A DNA stretch of 64,000 nt, from the NCBI GenBank assembly GCA_965220935.1, contig OZ244857.1:1736001-1800000 (forward strand), written 5' to 3'. The notes beneath the pieces are model-generated. The model did not search any database, had not been told where the DNA came from, and saw only the letters and a program-made list of their open reading frames with translations. Below are positions 44,401 to 53,056 of this stretch, in pieces. This stretch comes from Bin80 sp965220935 (lineage in GTDB: Bacteria; Bacteroidota; Rhodothermia; Rhodothermales; Bin80). Each line of letters begins with the position of its first letter. Position 1 is the first letter of the stretch. The translations under genes and the position numbers were made by a program.

Positions 44401-46765
44401 TAATGCAGCGCGACTTTCAGTCAACCCTAATTCAATTTCTGAATCTAATGGATTGACGTCAGTAAATGTCACTGCAACACTTCAGGGGGAAACCACGTTT
44501 AGTGTAGATCAAACCATAATCATTACAGCCGAAGGGTCTGGTGCAAGCAGTGCGGTCAATTTTACATCCATTCCAGATTTTGAGCTGACGATCCCTGCGC
44601 AATCCTTAACTGGAGGTACATTGATTCAATTGACGATTGAAGATGACTTGGTTGATGAGCAAAACGAAGTCATTACCTTTGGCAGTGCCAACTCTCTCAT
44701 TACCAATGAAGCGACTCTTACACTTGTGGATGATGATGCGACACCGAGTGAAATCTTGCTCTCTCTTAATCAATCTACACTCCTTGAGAGTTCGGGTAAT
44801 GTAGAAGTAACAGTGACAACAACTCTGATTGGAGATTCACGCTTTGCATCAGATAAGCCATACAATTTGAGTATCACCGACAGTGGTAATCCTAACGCTG
44901 TTCAGTATGTAGCCAATGCTCCATCTACTGTGACTCTCCCCTCTGGACAGTCTCTTACACGAACGACCATAGAGATAACTCCTACCGATAATTTGTTAGA
45001 TGAGACGGATGAAGTATTAACGATCACAATCAGTGATGAATCCATCACTGCAACAACGGCATTATCTATAGTTGATGATGACGAGCCACCAACTGGATTC
45101 GTGGTTAATGCAACACCTGAACTCATTGTTGAGGGAGATGGGGCAACCCAAGTGACGGTCAGCGCCTCGCTCACTGGTGCGTCTCGCTATGCAACGCCTC
45201 AGATGCTACAGATTTCAGTTTCAGATGCTCAGGATGGATCTGTTGGATACGAAAATGTGCAAAGCTTTATGATTGATGTTCCAGCAGGAGCACAGTCTGG
45301 GCGTGGAAGTTTTACCCTGACTCCACAGATCAATACAATCCCAGAGCAAGATGCAGTCATCACCATCACCGCAACGCATCTGTCCACAACCGTGACTGCA
45401 ACAATCATACTTCAAGATGATGATGCATCAACACAGCGTATTGCGGATGTCAATGAGGGGCTCTTGCCCGATCTCACCAGAGCCATGATTTCTAGTTCTG
45501 TTGGTGCAATCAGCGCCCGATTTCAGTCAAATCAGCGCGCTTCATATAAGTTCACTGACAACCTATCACATGTGGCGATGAGGTTCCAGAATCATCACGC
45601 CAATCGCCCCCTAGCACAGCATTCATTGGCCTCTCAACTCATGCATATGAGCCTTGCTACATCCATCAAAGACAAAATCTCAATATGGTCCTATGCAGAT
45701 TATCGAATGCTCTCTGGAGATGGAAATGATTTCTCAGTTGATTATGATGGAGGGTTGACGGGGATTCACGCTGGTGTTGATCTGGCTTTAAATCGGTTTC
45801 TGGTTGGGCTGGCCGTCTCACAATTTTTCGGTGATGTGGACTTTGAGCATCTTGGCAGGAGTCTTCAATCTTCTGCTGAAGGCCTCTACAAACTCAATAC
45901 ATTGACCTTCAATCCTTATGCTAGTTGGGCCTGGGGCTCTGGCTCCAAAGTTTGGACGATGCTTAGCCTTGGCTCTGGGAATGCAGAAGTAACTGATCCC
46001 GAAACCACCCCTGAAGAGGCCAACACTACTCTGAATGCCTTTGCGGCTGGTGTTGATCTGCGACTCTTCACCGCTCCGAGTGGGTTTACTCTCACAGGAT
46101 CTGGAGCCTTATGGGGCGGATTGTCAAGTCTGGACCAGAACATCAGCCGGATTCGTGAACTTGATGTAGGCGTATATCGCTTTCAGGTCTCTGTTGAAGG
46201 TGCCTATGCTATGGACCTTCACAACCTTGGTACGCTTGAACCATTTATTGAAACAGGACTTCGCGGAGATGGAGGTGATGGCCTCACTGGTGCAGGTATT
46301 GAGATGGGCGGAGGTACTCGACTTGATTTGAACTCTGTAGGTCTTCAAATTCAAGTACAGGGTCATGTGTTGGCCCTTCATGGGGCCGATGTCAGTGAAT
46401 GGGGCATTGGTGGATCGGTACGCTATGCACCAGGTGGCCGCACTGGTCCGAGATTTGAGATTAACTCAACAACAGGTCAAGCACCTGGCCATCTACAGCA
46501 AATCTGGGAAGAAACCCGATGGCATCAGCAAGGCACATTCATTAACCGTGGAACAAGGCTACAATCAAGAGCTGGATATGGATTTAGACTCGGTCATGGA
46601 ACGATGACTCCTTACGCAGGTGTGACTTTTGGTTCTATGTCAATTTCCCAGATGGGGGCTGATTATCGTTTAGGATCACATCTAAGTGTACGTTTAGAAT
46701 CCACTTACCAGATGACGTCCTATCGGCAATCTCCTTCGGTGCGTGCCTCTGTATTATTGCGATAA
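41423..46765 (+). CDS. Giant Calx-beta repeat autotransporter-like protein
   Basis: About 1780 residues from ATG 41423 (a TTG nine bases earlier is in frame). An N-terminal signal segment (RTLILFSILSLRVFVINPVYG) is followed by about eleven Calx-beta-like repeats of 115 residues. Each has a start like LNEGDGATSITV, a middle VDF or AVDF, and an end such as DETDETLTV and VDDDPAP; DxD-rich turns suggest calcium binding. From residue about 1350 a linker (RIADVNEGLLPDLTRAM) leads into a 400-residue barrel resembling autotransporter domains (IWSYADYRMLSGDGNDF, GTLEPFIETGLRGDGGDG, YGFRLGHGTMTPYAGV). The last residue is Arg, not the usual aromatic. It stands alone with a 236-base upstream gap. Probably a surface adhesin. 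Confidence 0.85.
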   Translation: MIEQIFKHSNVGRTLILFSILSLRVFVINPVYGIEVVMLNDSLVTVTRHLPADTYTNTSRTGDELDLRQPFEIFVDKKLLFESDPPDDFTVTIRLLSGESTLAADQTMTVTVRGSGDASAVDFEPVSNFTITVNANERSGSATFRLTPVNDIVDEIDEMITITSTSDMVSGSATISLMDDDPAPRGITLNTNPVAVYENEGSQVVTITASVEGRTTYGQSQSIPISVSGTLAPTSVDFAEIPDFTIQISAEQQSGTGTFTVTPTDDNVDETDETLTVTTTQANVLNKSLTLPLRDDDPAPRGINIVLNTNAVYEDLGAQEVKVSLQIVLGPLRNTYATDQVITLTATGTNKEGVVSFQAAQSFDIVLPAESLTSSEMSFTITPVNNLIDEENEIITINSRSPLITGPGIINVVDDDVTPSIELSVNPSSINEGAGATAITVTGTLSSDVVFPEGVVIPLTVAGSGNTSSVDFRSLPFSILLIRPRESTGSSTFFIHPIDDSEDEDNETITISSTSDLVSNSTTIQLVDNDAPPSNISLSTSPSTLNEGDGATSITVTASLGSSSTFSESTSFVIDVTGSGNSNAVKYSSVSNFTIVFGPGESTVTETLVITPTDDEVDTDHEQITISGRDPLITSSALIELFDNDDVMRLSIFLRSEPSIISERDGATIITVTGSFGDAQTSTQDLVIPLTVTGSGLEDAVDFTSVSDLNLTMTAGQPSSSVTFILTPEDDLNDEINETVTISSNHPDVVSDATVIIQDDDESGQVILTATPKTIFEDLGPQTITITGRIDNRVAFTEDQTFALSIKGSAGPNAVDFEPISDIDLQFEAGVIESTISFTVTPIDDREFESDEILVVSSTDPSIAGSVSIHLSNDDENPQQITLSVTPSSIQENAGSTKVTVKAMINGPSQFSSAVELPLTVTGNNDPNAVTFLPVTDLVLRIPPRTSTGSIDFQLTPQDNTFHQPDGVISIQSTSKLVSDPVEITLINDDPLPNAARLSVNPNSISESNGLTSVNVTATLQGETTFSVDQTIIITAEGSGASSAVNFTSIPDFELTIPAQSLTGGTLIQLTIEDDLVDEQNEVITFGSANSLITNEATLTLVDDDATPSEILLSLNQSTLLESSGNVEVTVTTTLIGDSRFASDKPYNLSITDSGNPNAVQYVANAPSTVTLPSGQSLTRTTIEITPTDNLLDETDEVLTITISDESITATTALSIVDDDEPPTGFVVNATPELIVEGDGATQVTVSASLTGASRYATPQMLQISVSDAQDGSVGYENVQSFMIDVPAGAQSGRGSFTLTPQINTIPEQDAVITITATHLSTTVTATIILQDDDASTQRIADVNEGLLPDLTRAMISSSVGAISARFQSNQRASYKFTDNLSHVAMRFQNHHANRPLAQHSLASQLMHMSLATSIKDKISIWSYADYRMLSGDGNDFSVDYDGGLTGIHAGVDLALNRFLVGLAVSQFFGDVDFEHLGRSLQSSAEGLYKLNTLTFNPYASWAWGSGSKVWTMLSLGSGNAEVTDPETTPEEANTTLNAFAAGVDLRLFTAPSGFTLTGSGALWGGLSSLDQNISRIRELDVGVYRFQVSVEGAYAMDLHNLGTLEPFIETGLRGDGGDGLTGAGIEMGGGTRLDLNSVGLQIQVQGHVLALHGADVSEWGIGGSVRYAPGGRTGPRFEINSTTGQAPGHLQQIWEETRWHQQGTFINRGTRLQSRAGYGFRLGHGTMTPYAGVTFGSMSISQMGADYRLGSHLSVRLESTYQMTSYRQSPSVRASVLLR

Positions 46766-46893
46766 TTTCTTTCAATTTGATTTGAGGTAAACCGCAGCGT
46801 TGATCTCATAAGTATATCCTATCGCTAAATGACAAGATCATACCATCTACTCCACTGAGTATTCTAACCTCATTATAATTGATTATTTTAACC

Positions 46894-48597
46894 ATGCTTC
46901 GTAAGTTATATCTCCTTTTGACTGTCATCATTGTAGTGGCCAACACTACTCTGGCACAGTCAGGCCGTATTCCAGTCACTGCCGACAGTGGAATGGTTGT
47001 CTCCAGTCATCATCTTGCCTCAAAAGTGGGCATGGATATTCTCAAAAATGGGGGTAATGCAGTGGATGCAAGCATCGCAACGGCCTTTGCGCTTGCGGTA
47101 ACACTTCCGTCTGCGGGAAATATTGGCGGAGGGGGATTCCTCGTTTACCATGGCGCAGACGGCTATGTGACCGCATTCAATTTTCGTGAGAAGGCACCTT
47201 TGGCTGCTACCGAATTGATGTTTCTGGGGCCAGATGGCATGATCAAAAACAACTCTAATCATGAGGGAGTTCTCTCTGTCGGTGTTCCAGGAACCGTTGC
47301 TGGCTTATGGCTTGCTCATCAACGCCTGGGCAGCACTCAGTGGAGTGATCTGATAGACCCAGCTATTGCCCTAGCGATTAATGGCTTTCCCTCAACCCGA
47401 GCGATGCAACCCTTTCTTGATCAACTCGCGCAAACATCTGACACTCTCTACAGAGCGACACGGCATGCCTTCCTGAAAGATGGAAAATTTGTTTATGCGC
47501 CAGGCGAACTGTGGAAGCAACCAGACTTAGGTGCCTCACTAACTCGAATCCGTGATCAAGGGCATGATGGATTCTATCAGGGCGAAACTGCTAAACTCCT
47601 AAGTGATTTCATGACTCTTCATGGAGGTCTCATGACTCTGGAAGATCTCACACTTTACACCGCAGAGGAGGTCTCTCCAATTCATGGAACATTCCGCGGC
47701 TATGACATCTATGCCATGAGCCCTCCGAGCAGTGGTGGCGTTGCATTAGTGACCATGTTGAATATCCTTGAACCCTATGATTTGAATTCCTTAGGGCACA
47801 ACTCTTCAAATTACCTTCATCTACTTACTGAATCAATGCGCCGTGCGTTTGCAGATCGTGCGGAGCATATCGGTGATCCTGAATTCAACCCTGATATGCC
47901 AGTGACGCAGCTAATTAGCAAGCAACATGCAGACCAATTGCGTGCGACGATCAATGAAGAGTCTGCGTCTCAAAGTGATCCAGACGGGTTAAGTCGGATT
48001 TATCTCACTCCAGAAAGCGAGGAAACCACTCACCTCTCTGTCGTAGATGCCCATGGAAATGCCGTTTCGCTAACCTATACACTAGAACACAGTTATGGGT
48101 CACAGATTGTCGCAGATGGAACAGGCTTTCTGCTCAACAATGAGATGGGGGACTTCAATGCAATTCCAGGCGTCACAGACTCTAATGGCAGAATCGGTAC
48201 CCCACCTAACCTCATTGCCCCACAAAAGCAGATGCTCAGTAGCATGACCCCTACCATCGTATCCAAAGATGGTAAACCCTATCTTGTTGTCGGTTCTCCT
48301 GGTGGACGCACTATCATCAACACGGTTCTACAGATCGTTTTGAATGTCACCATCTTTGACATGAATATTGCACAGGCTGTCGAGGCACCACGCATTCATC
48401 ATCAATGGCTCCCGAATGTGACTCGTTTTGAACCTTGGGGCCTCTCGCCTGACACTAAAGCTCTCTATCAGGTGAAAGGGCATCAGATTGATGTTCGAGG
48501 ATCGCAAGGGCGCGCACACTGCATCATGATTGATGGTGATCAATTTTTTGGTGCGGCGGACTCACGCAGCTATGACGGACGTGCTATTGGATTCTAG
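46894..48597 (+). CDS. ggt: Gamma-glutamyltransferase
   Basis: Periplasmic enzyme that breaks gamma-glutamyl bonds of glutathione and related peptides. ATG 46894 is preferred because MLRKLYLLLTVIIVVANTTLAQ is a good signal peptide; a TTG at 46879 is in frame. Conserved blocks: GGNAVDASIA, GGGGFLVYH, FREKAPLAA, and ETTHLSVVDAHGNAVS, whose first Thr of TTH should be the nucleophile exposed after self-cleavage; VGSPGGRTI near the end. About 567 residues is typical. The amino acid permease gene starts three bases after the stop, suggesting release and uptake of amino acids as one process. Confidence 0.93.
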   Translation: MLRKLYLLLTVIIVVANTTLAQSGRIPVTADSGMVVSSHHLASKVGMDILKNGGNAVDASIATAFALAVTLPSAGNIGGGGFLVYHGADGYVTAFNFREKAPLAATELMFLGPDGMIKNNSNHEGVLSVGVPGTVAGLWLAHQRLGSTQWSDLIDPAIALAINGFPSTRAMQPFLDQLAQTSDTLYRATRHAFLKDGKFVYAPGELWKQPDLGASLTRIRDQGHDGFYQGETAKLLSDFMTLHGGLMTLEDLTLYTAEEVSPIHGTFRGYDIYAMSPPSSGGVALVTMLNILEPYDLNSLGHNSSNYLHLLTESMRRAFADRAEHIGDPEFNPDMPVTQLISKQHADQLRATINEESASQSDPDGLSRIYLTPESEETTHLSVVDAHGNAVSLTYTLEHSYGSQIVADGTGFLLNNEMGDFNAIPGVTDSNGRIGTPPNLIAPQKQMLSSMTPTIVSKDGKPYLVVGSPGGRTIINTVLQIVLNVTIFDMNIAQAVEAPRIHHQWLPNVTRFEPWGLSPDTKALYQVKGHQIDVRGSQGRAHCIMIDGDQFFGAADSRSYDGRAIGF

Positions 48598-48600
48598 CGT

Positions 48601-49950
48601 ATGTCTTCTCAACTCCCAAAACTTCGCCGTGTTTTAACAACTTGGGACTCCTCTGCCGTCTTGATAGGCATTACAATAGGTGCGGGTATTTTTGCCGTTC
48701 CTCAGCAGATTGCACTGAACATGGGTTCAGTCAGCGAGATCCTATGGCTCTGGTTAGGATGTGGTGTGATTGCCCTGATTGGCTACCTTATTTATGCCGA
48801 GCTTGGAACGCGCTTGCCTGAGACTGGTGGAGAGTATGTGTATATTCATCGCGCCTTTGGACCACTGGCTGGATTCATCTTTGGCTGGGCGCAGATCTTT
48901 ATTATCCGCTCTAGCCCATTGGCTGGACTCTCTATTGTGACGGTTGCTTATTTTGAGTTTTTCTATGATTTATTTCCTTGGCAGGAAATCGTCCTAGCAC
49001 TCTGTATTATCGGAGCGATCTGTTTCTTAAATTACTCAGGCGTTCAGCGTGCAAAAATCTATCAGAATTTTTCTACTGTTGCTAAGGTTGGAGGGTTACT
49101 TCTTTTGGTCATCGTTGGACTCATCGCTTTGCCAGGTCAAGTAAACAACTTATCAGATACGGCTGTGAGTCAGAGTAGGCTTGGCTTCACGGGTAGTATT
49201 GCTGATACAATGCTATTGATTTTATTCACGCTGGTTGGATGGGAACGACTTGGATATGCCGCTGGGGAGATGAAAAACCCAAATCACGCAATTCCGCGCG
49301 CAATGTTGTTTGCATTTGTGGTTGTGTTCATCATTTACATGACGACAAACGTGGTCTATCATGGTATTTTGGGGCTTGAGGGTGTTCGTTCTACAAATCG
49401 AGTTGGTGTAGATCTTGCAACTGCCCTCTTAGGCCCTATTGGGGCAGGTGCATTTGCGATTCTGGTAATGATTTCGGCTACGGGAAGCATCAATGGAACT
49501 GTCATTGCCGCTCCACGTGTCTACTATGCGATGGCGAAGAATGGAATATTTTTTCGTTGGCTCAACCATGTCCATCCTAGGTTTAGAACTCCTTCCCGCG
49601 CTATCCTATTACAGTGCGGCTGGGGCGCTGTCATCCTGCTAGCCCGAGGATCTTTTGAGACGATTGCGACGGGAATGGTCTTTGCAATCCTCATTTTTTA
49701 TGCAACTAATACAGCCGCATTATTTGTGCTCAGGCATCGTAGAATCGGAGAGGATAATAAGATATTTAGAGTGCCTGGCTATCCAGTATTACCTGCTCTC
49801 TATTTGGCACTGCTACTGACCTTGATCATCGTCAGGGGCGTTCTAGACTGGCAACAATCACTGATAGATCTGTCTTTTGTACTATCAGGGTTTCCTGCTG
49901 CAGCATTTTTCTTTTGGCAACGTCGTAGAACGCATTCCATAGAGCAATAG
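48601..49950 (+). CDS. APC-family amino acid permease
   Basis: 449 residues with about 12 hydrophobic segments. The first helix holds the substrate-binding loop GITIGAGIFAVPQQIA of the APC superfamily (residues about 20-35); PETGGEYVYIHRAFGPLAGF in TM2-3 and VGWERLGYAAGEMKNP near 210 are also typical. It is likely a proton-coupled amino acid importer or exchanger. It follows ggt by three bases, so it may take up glutamate, cysteinylglycine or other products of GGT. Specificity cannot be read. Confidence 0.88.
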   Translation: MSSQLPKLRRVLTTWDSSAVLIGITIGAGIFAVPQQIALNMGSVSEILWLWLGCGVIALIGYLIYAELGTRLPETGGEYVYIHRAFGPLAGFIFGWAQIFIIRSSPLAGLSIVTVAYFEFFYDLFPWQEIVLALCIIGAICFLNYSGVQRAKIYQNFSTVAKVGGLLLLVIVGLIALPGQVNNLSDTAVSQSRLGFTGSIADTMLLILFTLVGWERLGYAAGEMKNPNHAIPRAMLFAFVVVFIIYMTTNVVYHGILGLEGVRSTNRVGVDLATALLGPIGAGAFAILVMISATGSINGTVIAAPRVYYAMAKNGIFFRWLNHVHPRFRTPSRAILLQCGWGAVILLARGSFETIATGMVFAILIFYATNTAALFVLRHRRIGEDNKIFRVPGYPVLPALYLALLLTLIIVRGVLDWQQSLIDLSFVLSGFPAAAFFFWQRRRTHSIEQ

Positions 49951-50031
49951 CCCTGAGATTCATCAAGGCATTAGTTTATTAATTACAATTTTCTTATATT
50001 TTGGTATCATTCACATAATCTACTTGGTTTT

Positions 50032-50427
50032 ATGATTCGTTCTATTTTGTTACTCGCTGTGGTGTTGGTTCTTTTCGGGTTTGCACCATCAGGTTCAATC
50101 GGCACTGGTCCTGGGCAAATCAGCCCCCGCAAAGCTTATGCGCAGGGAAAATCTCTCACTTTCAAAGTTTTAGCTTGCAAAGGATGTCCGATCCAAAAAT
50201 CTGAATTAGACCGTGATCGTGCTATGAGTCTTGCTGCAAGTTTGGAGGCTGTTTACGCAGAAGAAGAAACTGGATCTTCTGATGATGAAGTCGTCAAGTC
50301 ACTGTGTGGCCCAGAGGTTAAAGATTGCGGCATTCGTCTGGAGGTCGTCCATTATTTTCTGACGCGCCGTTACAAATTACAAACTCCTGTTCGTGGCATT
50401 CAAAACGAGGTCATTGATGAAAATTAG
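50032..50427 (+). CDS. Small secreted protein with four Cys, unknown function
   Basis: 131 residues with a signal peptide (ILLLAVVLVLFGFAP ... AYAQ). The mature part has two Cys pairs: VLACKGCPI and SLCGPEVKDCGI, which could bind a metal or form disulfides, and an acidic middle (EEETGSSDDE). No known family recognised. The 3' end overlaps the start of the barrel protein gene by 11 bases, so the two are probably translated together and may act as secreted protein and outer-membrane partner. Confidence 0.65.
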   Translation: MIRSILLLAVVLVLFGFAPSGSIGTGPGQISPRKAYAQGKSLTFKVLACKGCPIQKSELDRDRAMSLAASLEAVYAEEETGSSDDEVVKSLCGPEVKDCGIRLEVVHYFLTRRYKLQTPVRGIQNEVIDEN

Positions 50428-51391
50428 CAATCTAATCAGAGGAGGCAATTGGGGGCCTTGGTTAAGCCTGTTCTGTGCTTTTCTATTGACCTTGCTGGCA
50501 AATCCCACCCATCAGGCCTTGTCTCAGGGGACTCCATGGATCGCTGAGCCTCGCACTGGCAGTGTCAGTGTTTCCTATTTTAACCAGAATGCGACGGAAT
50601 TCTTTCGGGGGACTGAAACTGTGAAAGGACCACTCGCTGCCACTGATGCAAGTCTTGGTCAGAATACGATATGGATCCATGCGAACTATGCGTTAAGTGA
50701 TGCGGTTGGCTTAGATCTACAGACCGCCTGGGCGCAGAGTTATGTAGACGGGGCGGTTGGTCCATCAGGTGGTCAAGAGAATTATAGTGGACTCTATGAT
50801 ACTGAACTATCAGTTACATGGCGGTTTGTTGATGAATTAGTTGAAAACAACCTGCCAAGTATCGCAGTGCGCTTTAGTGCAACGATTTCGGGCGGCTATG
50901 ATACGGGGTATATCAATTCACTTGGCGATGGCGGAAATTCATTAGAATGGTCTCTCATTGCAGGAAAATTCTTTAACCGCATTGGAGGATCTGCTGAGGT
51001 TGGATTTCGTCAGAGAGGATCCACAACCGTCAATGCCTCAGCTGTTGGCGCAGTTGAAGGGGATGAGATTGATATTCCCTCCGAACTGTTTGCAAATGTA
51101 TGGGTGTTTGTGCCTTTGGGCAATCGGTTCAGACTCGGAGCTAATTATCGCCTAACAAATGCAACTTCAGGAATAGATATTGGTGGTGAAGGCTTTTCTC
51201 CAAGTCGGTTCCCAGGGCTTGAAGAGGATTCTCAAATTGTTGCTGGTCAGCTGTTTGCCGATGTCTTTAAAAGTGTGAGTGCACATGCACTTTTCGGAAG
51301 TGTCATCGGCGGAAGAAACACGGCTAAATCTACGGTATTCGGATTTGGTCTTAGCGTTGGATTAGGCGGTGGCTTCGGCGGTGGACTCTAA
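50417..51391 (+). CDS. Predicted outer-membrane beta-barrel protein
   Basis: 324 residues from ATG 50417, chosen because MKISNLIRGG leads to a signal peptide (LSLFCAFLLTLLANPTHQALSQ); the frame extends eight codons further upstream. The mature part has alternating hydrophobic/aromatic strands (TIWIHANYALSDAVGLDL, ELSVTWRFVDEL, RFRLGANYRL) and a Gly-rich C-terminus (GLGGGFGGGL), like uncharacterised transporters or porins of this group. It overlaps the preceding Cys-containing gene. Eight bases past the stop lies the target site of the MITE. Substrate unknown. Confidence 0.7.
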   Translation: MKISNLIRGGNWGPWLSLFCAFLLTLLANPTHQALSQGTPWIAEPRTGSVSVSYFNQNATEFFRGTETVKGPLAATDASLGQNTIWIHANYALSDAVGLDLQTAWAQSYVDGAVGPSGGQENYSGLYDTELSVTWRFVDELVENNLPSIAVRFSATISGGYDTGYINSLGDGGNSLEWSLIAGKFFNRIGGSAEVGFRQRGSTTVNASAVGAVEGDEIDIPSELFANVWVFVPLGNRFRLGANYRLTNATSGIDIGGEGFSPSRFPGLEEDSQIVAGQLFADVFKSVSAHALFGSVIGGRNTAKSTVFGFGLSVGLGGGFGGGL

Positions 51392-51400
51392 GCGTATCTA

Positions 51401-51671
51401 GTGTCCGTCCAGAAATAGAAAATTTTCTTTGAAGTTCCTATTCTATATGACATTTATCGCCGATCATTTCGCTTGAAGATTTACGAAGATGTGTGAATTC
51501 AAGGTAACAAATGACAGGGTGTATACTGAAAACTCCCATTTTTAGTACCTCTAACGCGTAATCTAGAAAATGGCCGCAAAATCTTCGCAACAAAATAACG
51601 TTTATTTTGAATCTATAAACCCATACAGAATAGGCGATTCAGTGCTGTTAGATGCTTTTCTGGACGGGCAC
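51401..51671. mobile_element. MITE-like element with 15-bp inverted ends and 6-bp target duplication
   Basis: The left end GTGTCCGTCCAGAAA (51401-51415) and right end, read inward, GTGCCCGTCCAGAAA (51657-51671) differ by one base. Outside both ends stands TATCTA (51395-51400 and 51672-51677), a perfect direct repeat as left by transposition. The 271-bp interior is AT-rich with no open frame. The ends begin GTG-C-C like those of the ISNCY-type element at 55259 (GTGCCTGACAA), which also made a 6-bp duplication, so a related transposase could mobilise it. Confidence 0.75.
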
Positions 51672-51709
51672 TATCTAACTGCCCCATTTCTCATCATTCA
51701 AACAGTCCA

Positions 51710-52621
51710 TTGAAGATCTCTCTCAATGGGCTATTGATTTCTTCTATCCAAGTGAATACATTCATTCAGTTTTCTCATCAATGTGTCTCTAAGTTCCTGC
51801 GATTCGCGGTGACTGTGGTGGGGCTTTGCATCATCACCGTGGTCGGTTATGCTCAACCCATTGACACAAATTTCTGGGATTTATCTGACCCGACCAATGA
51901 TATAACGATTGATCATTCTGATTGGCAGGCTATTGTTGATACTTATCTCATCACTGACGATCCCTCAGAAATACATCTTTTTGATTACGGCGCTTTAATG
52001 GAAAACCCCTCTGATCGACAGCGCCTTACCGACTATATCAATCACCTTCAAAAATTGGATCCCCGTCAATATTCAAAGGATTCTCAGATGGCTTATTGGA
52101 TTAATTTGTACAATGCCCTGACGGTGAGCGTTATCGTAGATGCCTATCCTGTTGAGTCAATTTTAGACATCCATCATGGCGAGAATCCTGGCACGGGTCC
52201 ATGGAAGGAGACCGCTACTACCATTATGGGAGTAGATTTAACATTAGACAATATAGAACATGATATCCTACGTCCGATCTGGCAGGACAATCGTATTCAT
52301 TATGGAGTCAACTGTGCAAGCCTTGGTTGCCCAAACTTAGCATCGGAGGTTTTTACCGAATCTAATTTAGAGAGGCTCTTGGATCAATGTGCTAGAGACT
52401 ATATCAATCATCTACGTGCAGTGGAGCTCTTAGATGAATCATTTGGAGTGACTTCCAGCTTATATTTTTGGTACATGGAAGATTTTGGTCACTCTGAGGA
52501 AGGGATACTCAATCACCTAAAAAATTTCGCAGACGATGATTTAGCCAAACAGTTGCGTGAGTTTGAGGGAACGCTGGATCACGAATATGATTGGAGGCTT
52601 AATGACGCAGTCACTCAATAA
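51710..52621 (+). CDS. DUF547 domain protein, exported
   Basis: 303 residues from a TTG at 51710; the frame is open only from near here. The signal segment is internal (FLRFAVTVVGLCIITVVGYAQ, residues about 30-50), so a later start is possible. The DUF547 core is clear: MAYWINLYNALTVSVIVDAYP, SLGCPNLASEVF, IHYGVNCAS and DYINHL. DUF547 proteins are thought to be exported and of unsettled function (a Cys/His pair in NCASLGCP suggests catalysis). It follows the MITE by 38 bases, so its promoter may lie within or be altered by that insertion. Confidence 0.75.
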   Translation: MKISLNGLLISSIQVNTFIQFSHQCVSKFLRFAVTVVGLCIITVVGYAQPIDTNFWDLSDPTNDITIDHSDWQAIVDTYLITDDPSEIHLFDYGALMENPSDRQRLTDYINHLQKLDPRQYSKDSQMAYWINLYNALTVSVIVDAYPVESILDIHHGENPGTGPWKETATTIMGVDLTLDNIEHDILRPIWQDNRIHYGVNCASLGCPNLASEVFTESNLERLLDQCARDYINHLRAVELLDESFGVTSSLYFWYMEDFGHSEEGILNHLKNFADDDLAKQLREFEGTLDHEYDWRLNDAVTQ

Positions 52622-52822
52622 CGATTCCGTCATCTTGGCTGATGTGATGATTGTGAGGAGACTGTCTGATATTATGATCTGCTCTAAATGCACCAATTTA
52701 TCCAGCAAACGTGACTTGACATTTTTTGGTGATTCGTACATTAAGTGTTGTATCTGCAAATGGGTTTGTAACGAGTAGTAGATATTCATACAGTGGATCC
52801 TATTCTCATCTGATATTATTTA

Positions 52823-53056
52823 TTGTTAATGGGCTCAATAGAGGACTTTTTCAATCATCCTAAAGATTTACAACATCGAATCTACGAGGCACTTCGTGCC
52901 TTCCATGTAGATGAACTACCTGGGCCTGAGGTCGCCAAAAAATTTGGATTTACCTACGCATCTTTTCGAAATCTATGCTATAACTATCGGCAGGATCCAG
53001 AGCAGGTTCTCTTTCCTAACCTGCATTTCCATCACGAAAAATTGGATGACATTTAA
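52823..53056 (+). pseudogene. HTH fragment related to the HTH-DDE transposase-like gene
   Basis: 77 codons. The core HRIYEALRAFHVDELPG, then PEVAKKFGFTYASFRNLC, is a helix-turn-helix closely similar to the N-terminus of the decayed gene at 53053-54774 (RKYEVLRAFHVEDVPGRQ). It stops shortly after the HTH at the exact point (TTAA) where the minus-strand gene ends, so the two lie tail to tail. It is probably the surviving head of another copy, cut by rearrangement; a free-standing small HTH protein cannot be excluded. Confidence 0.5.
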
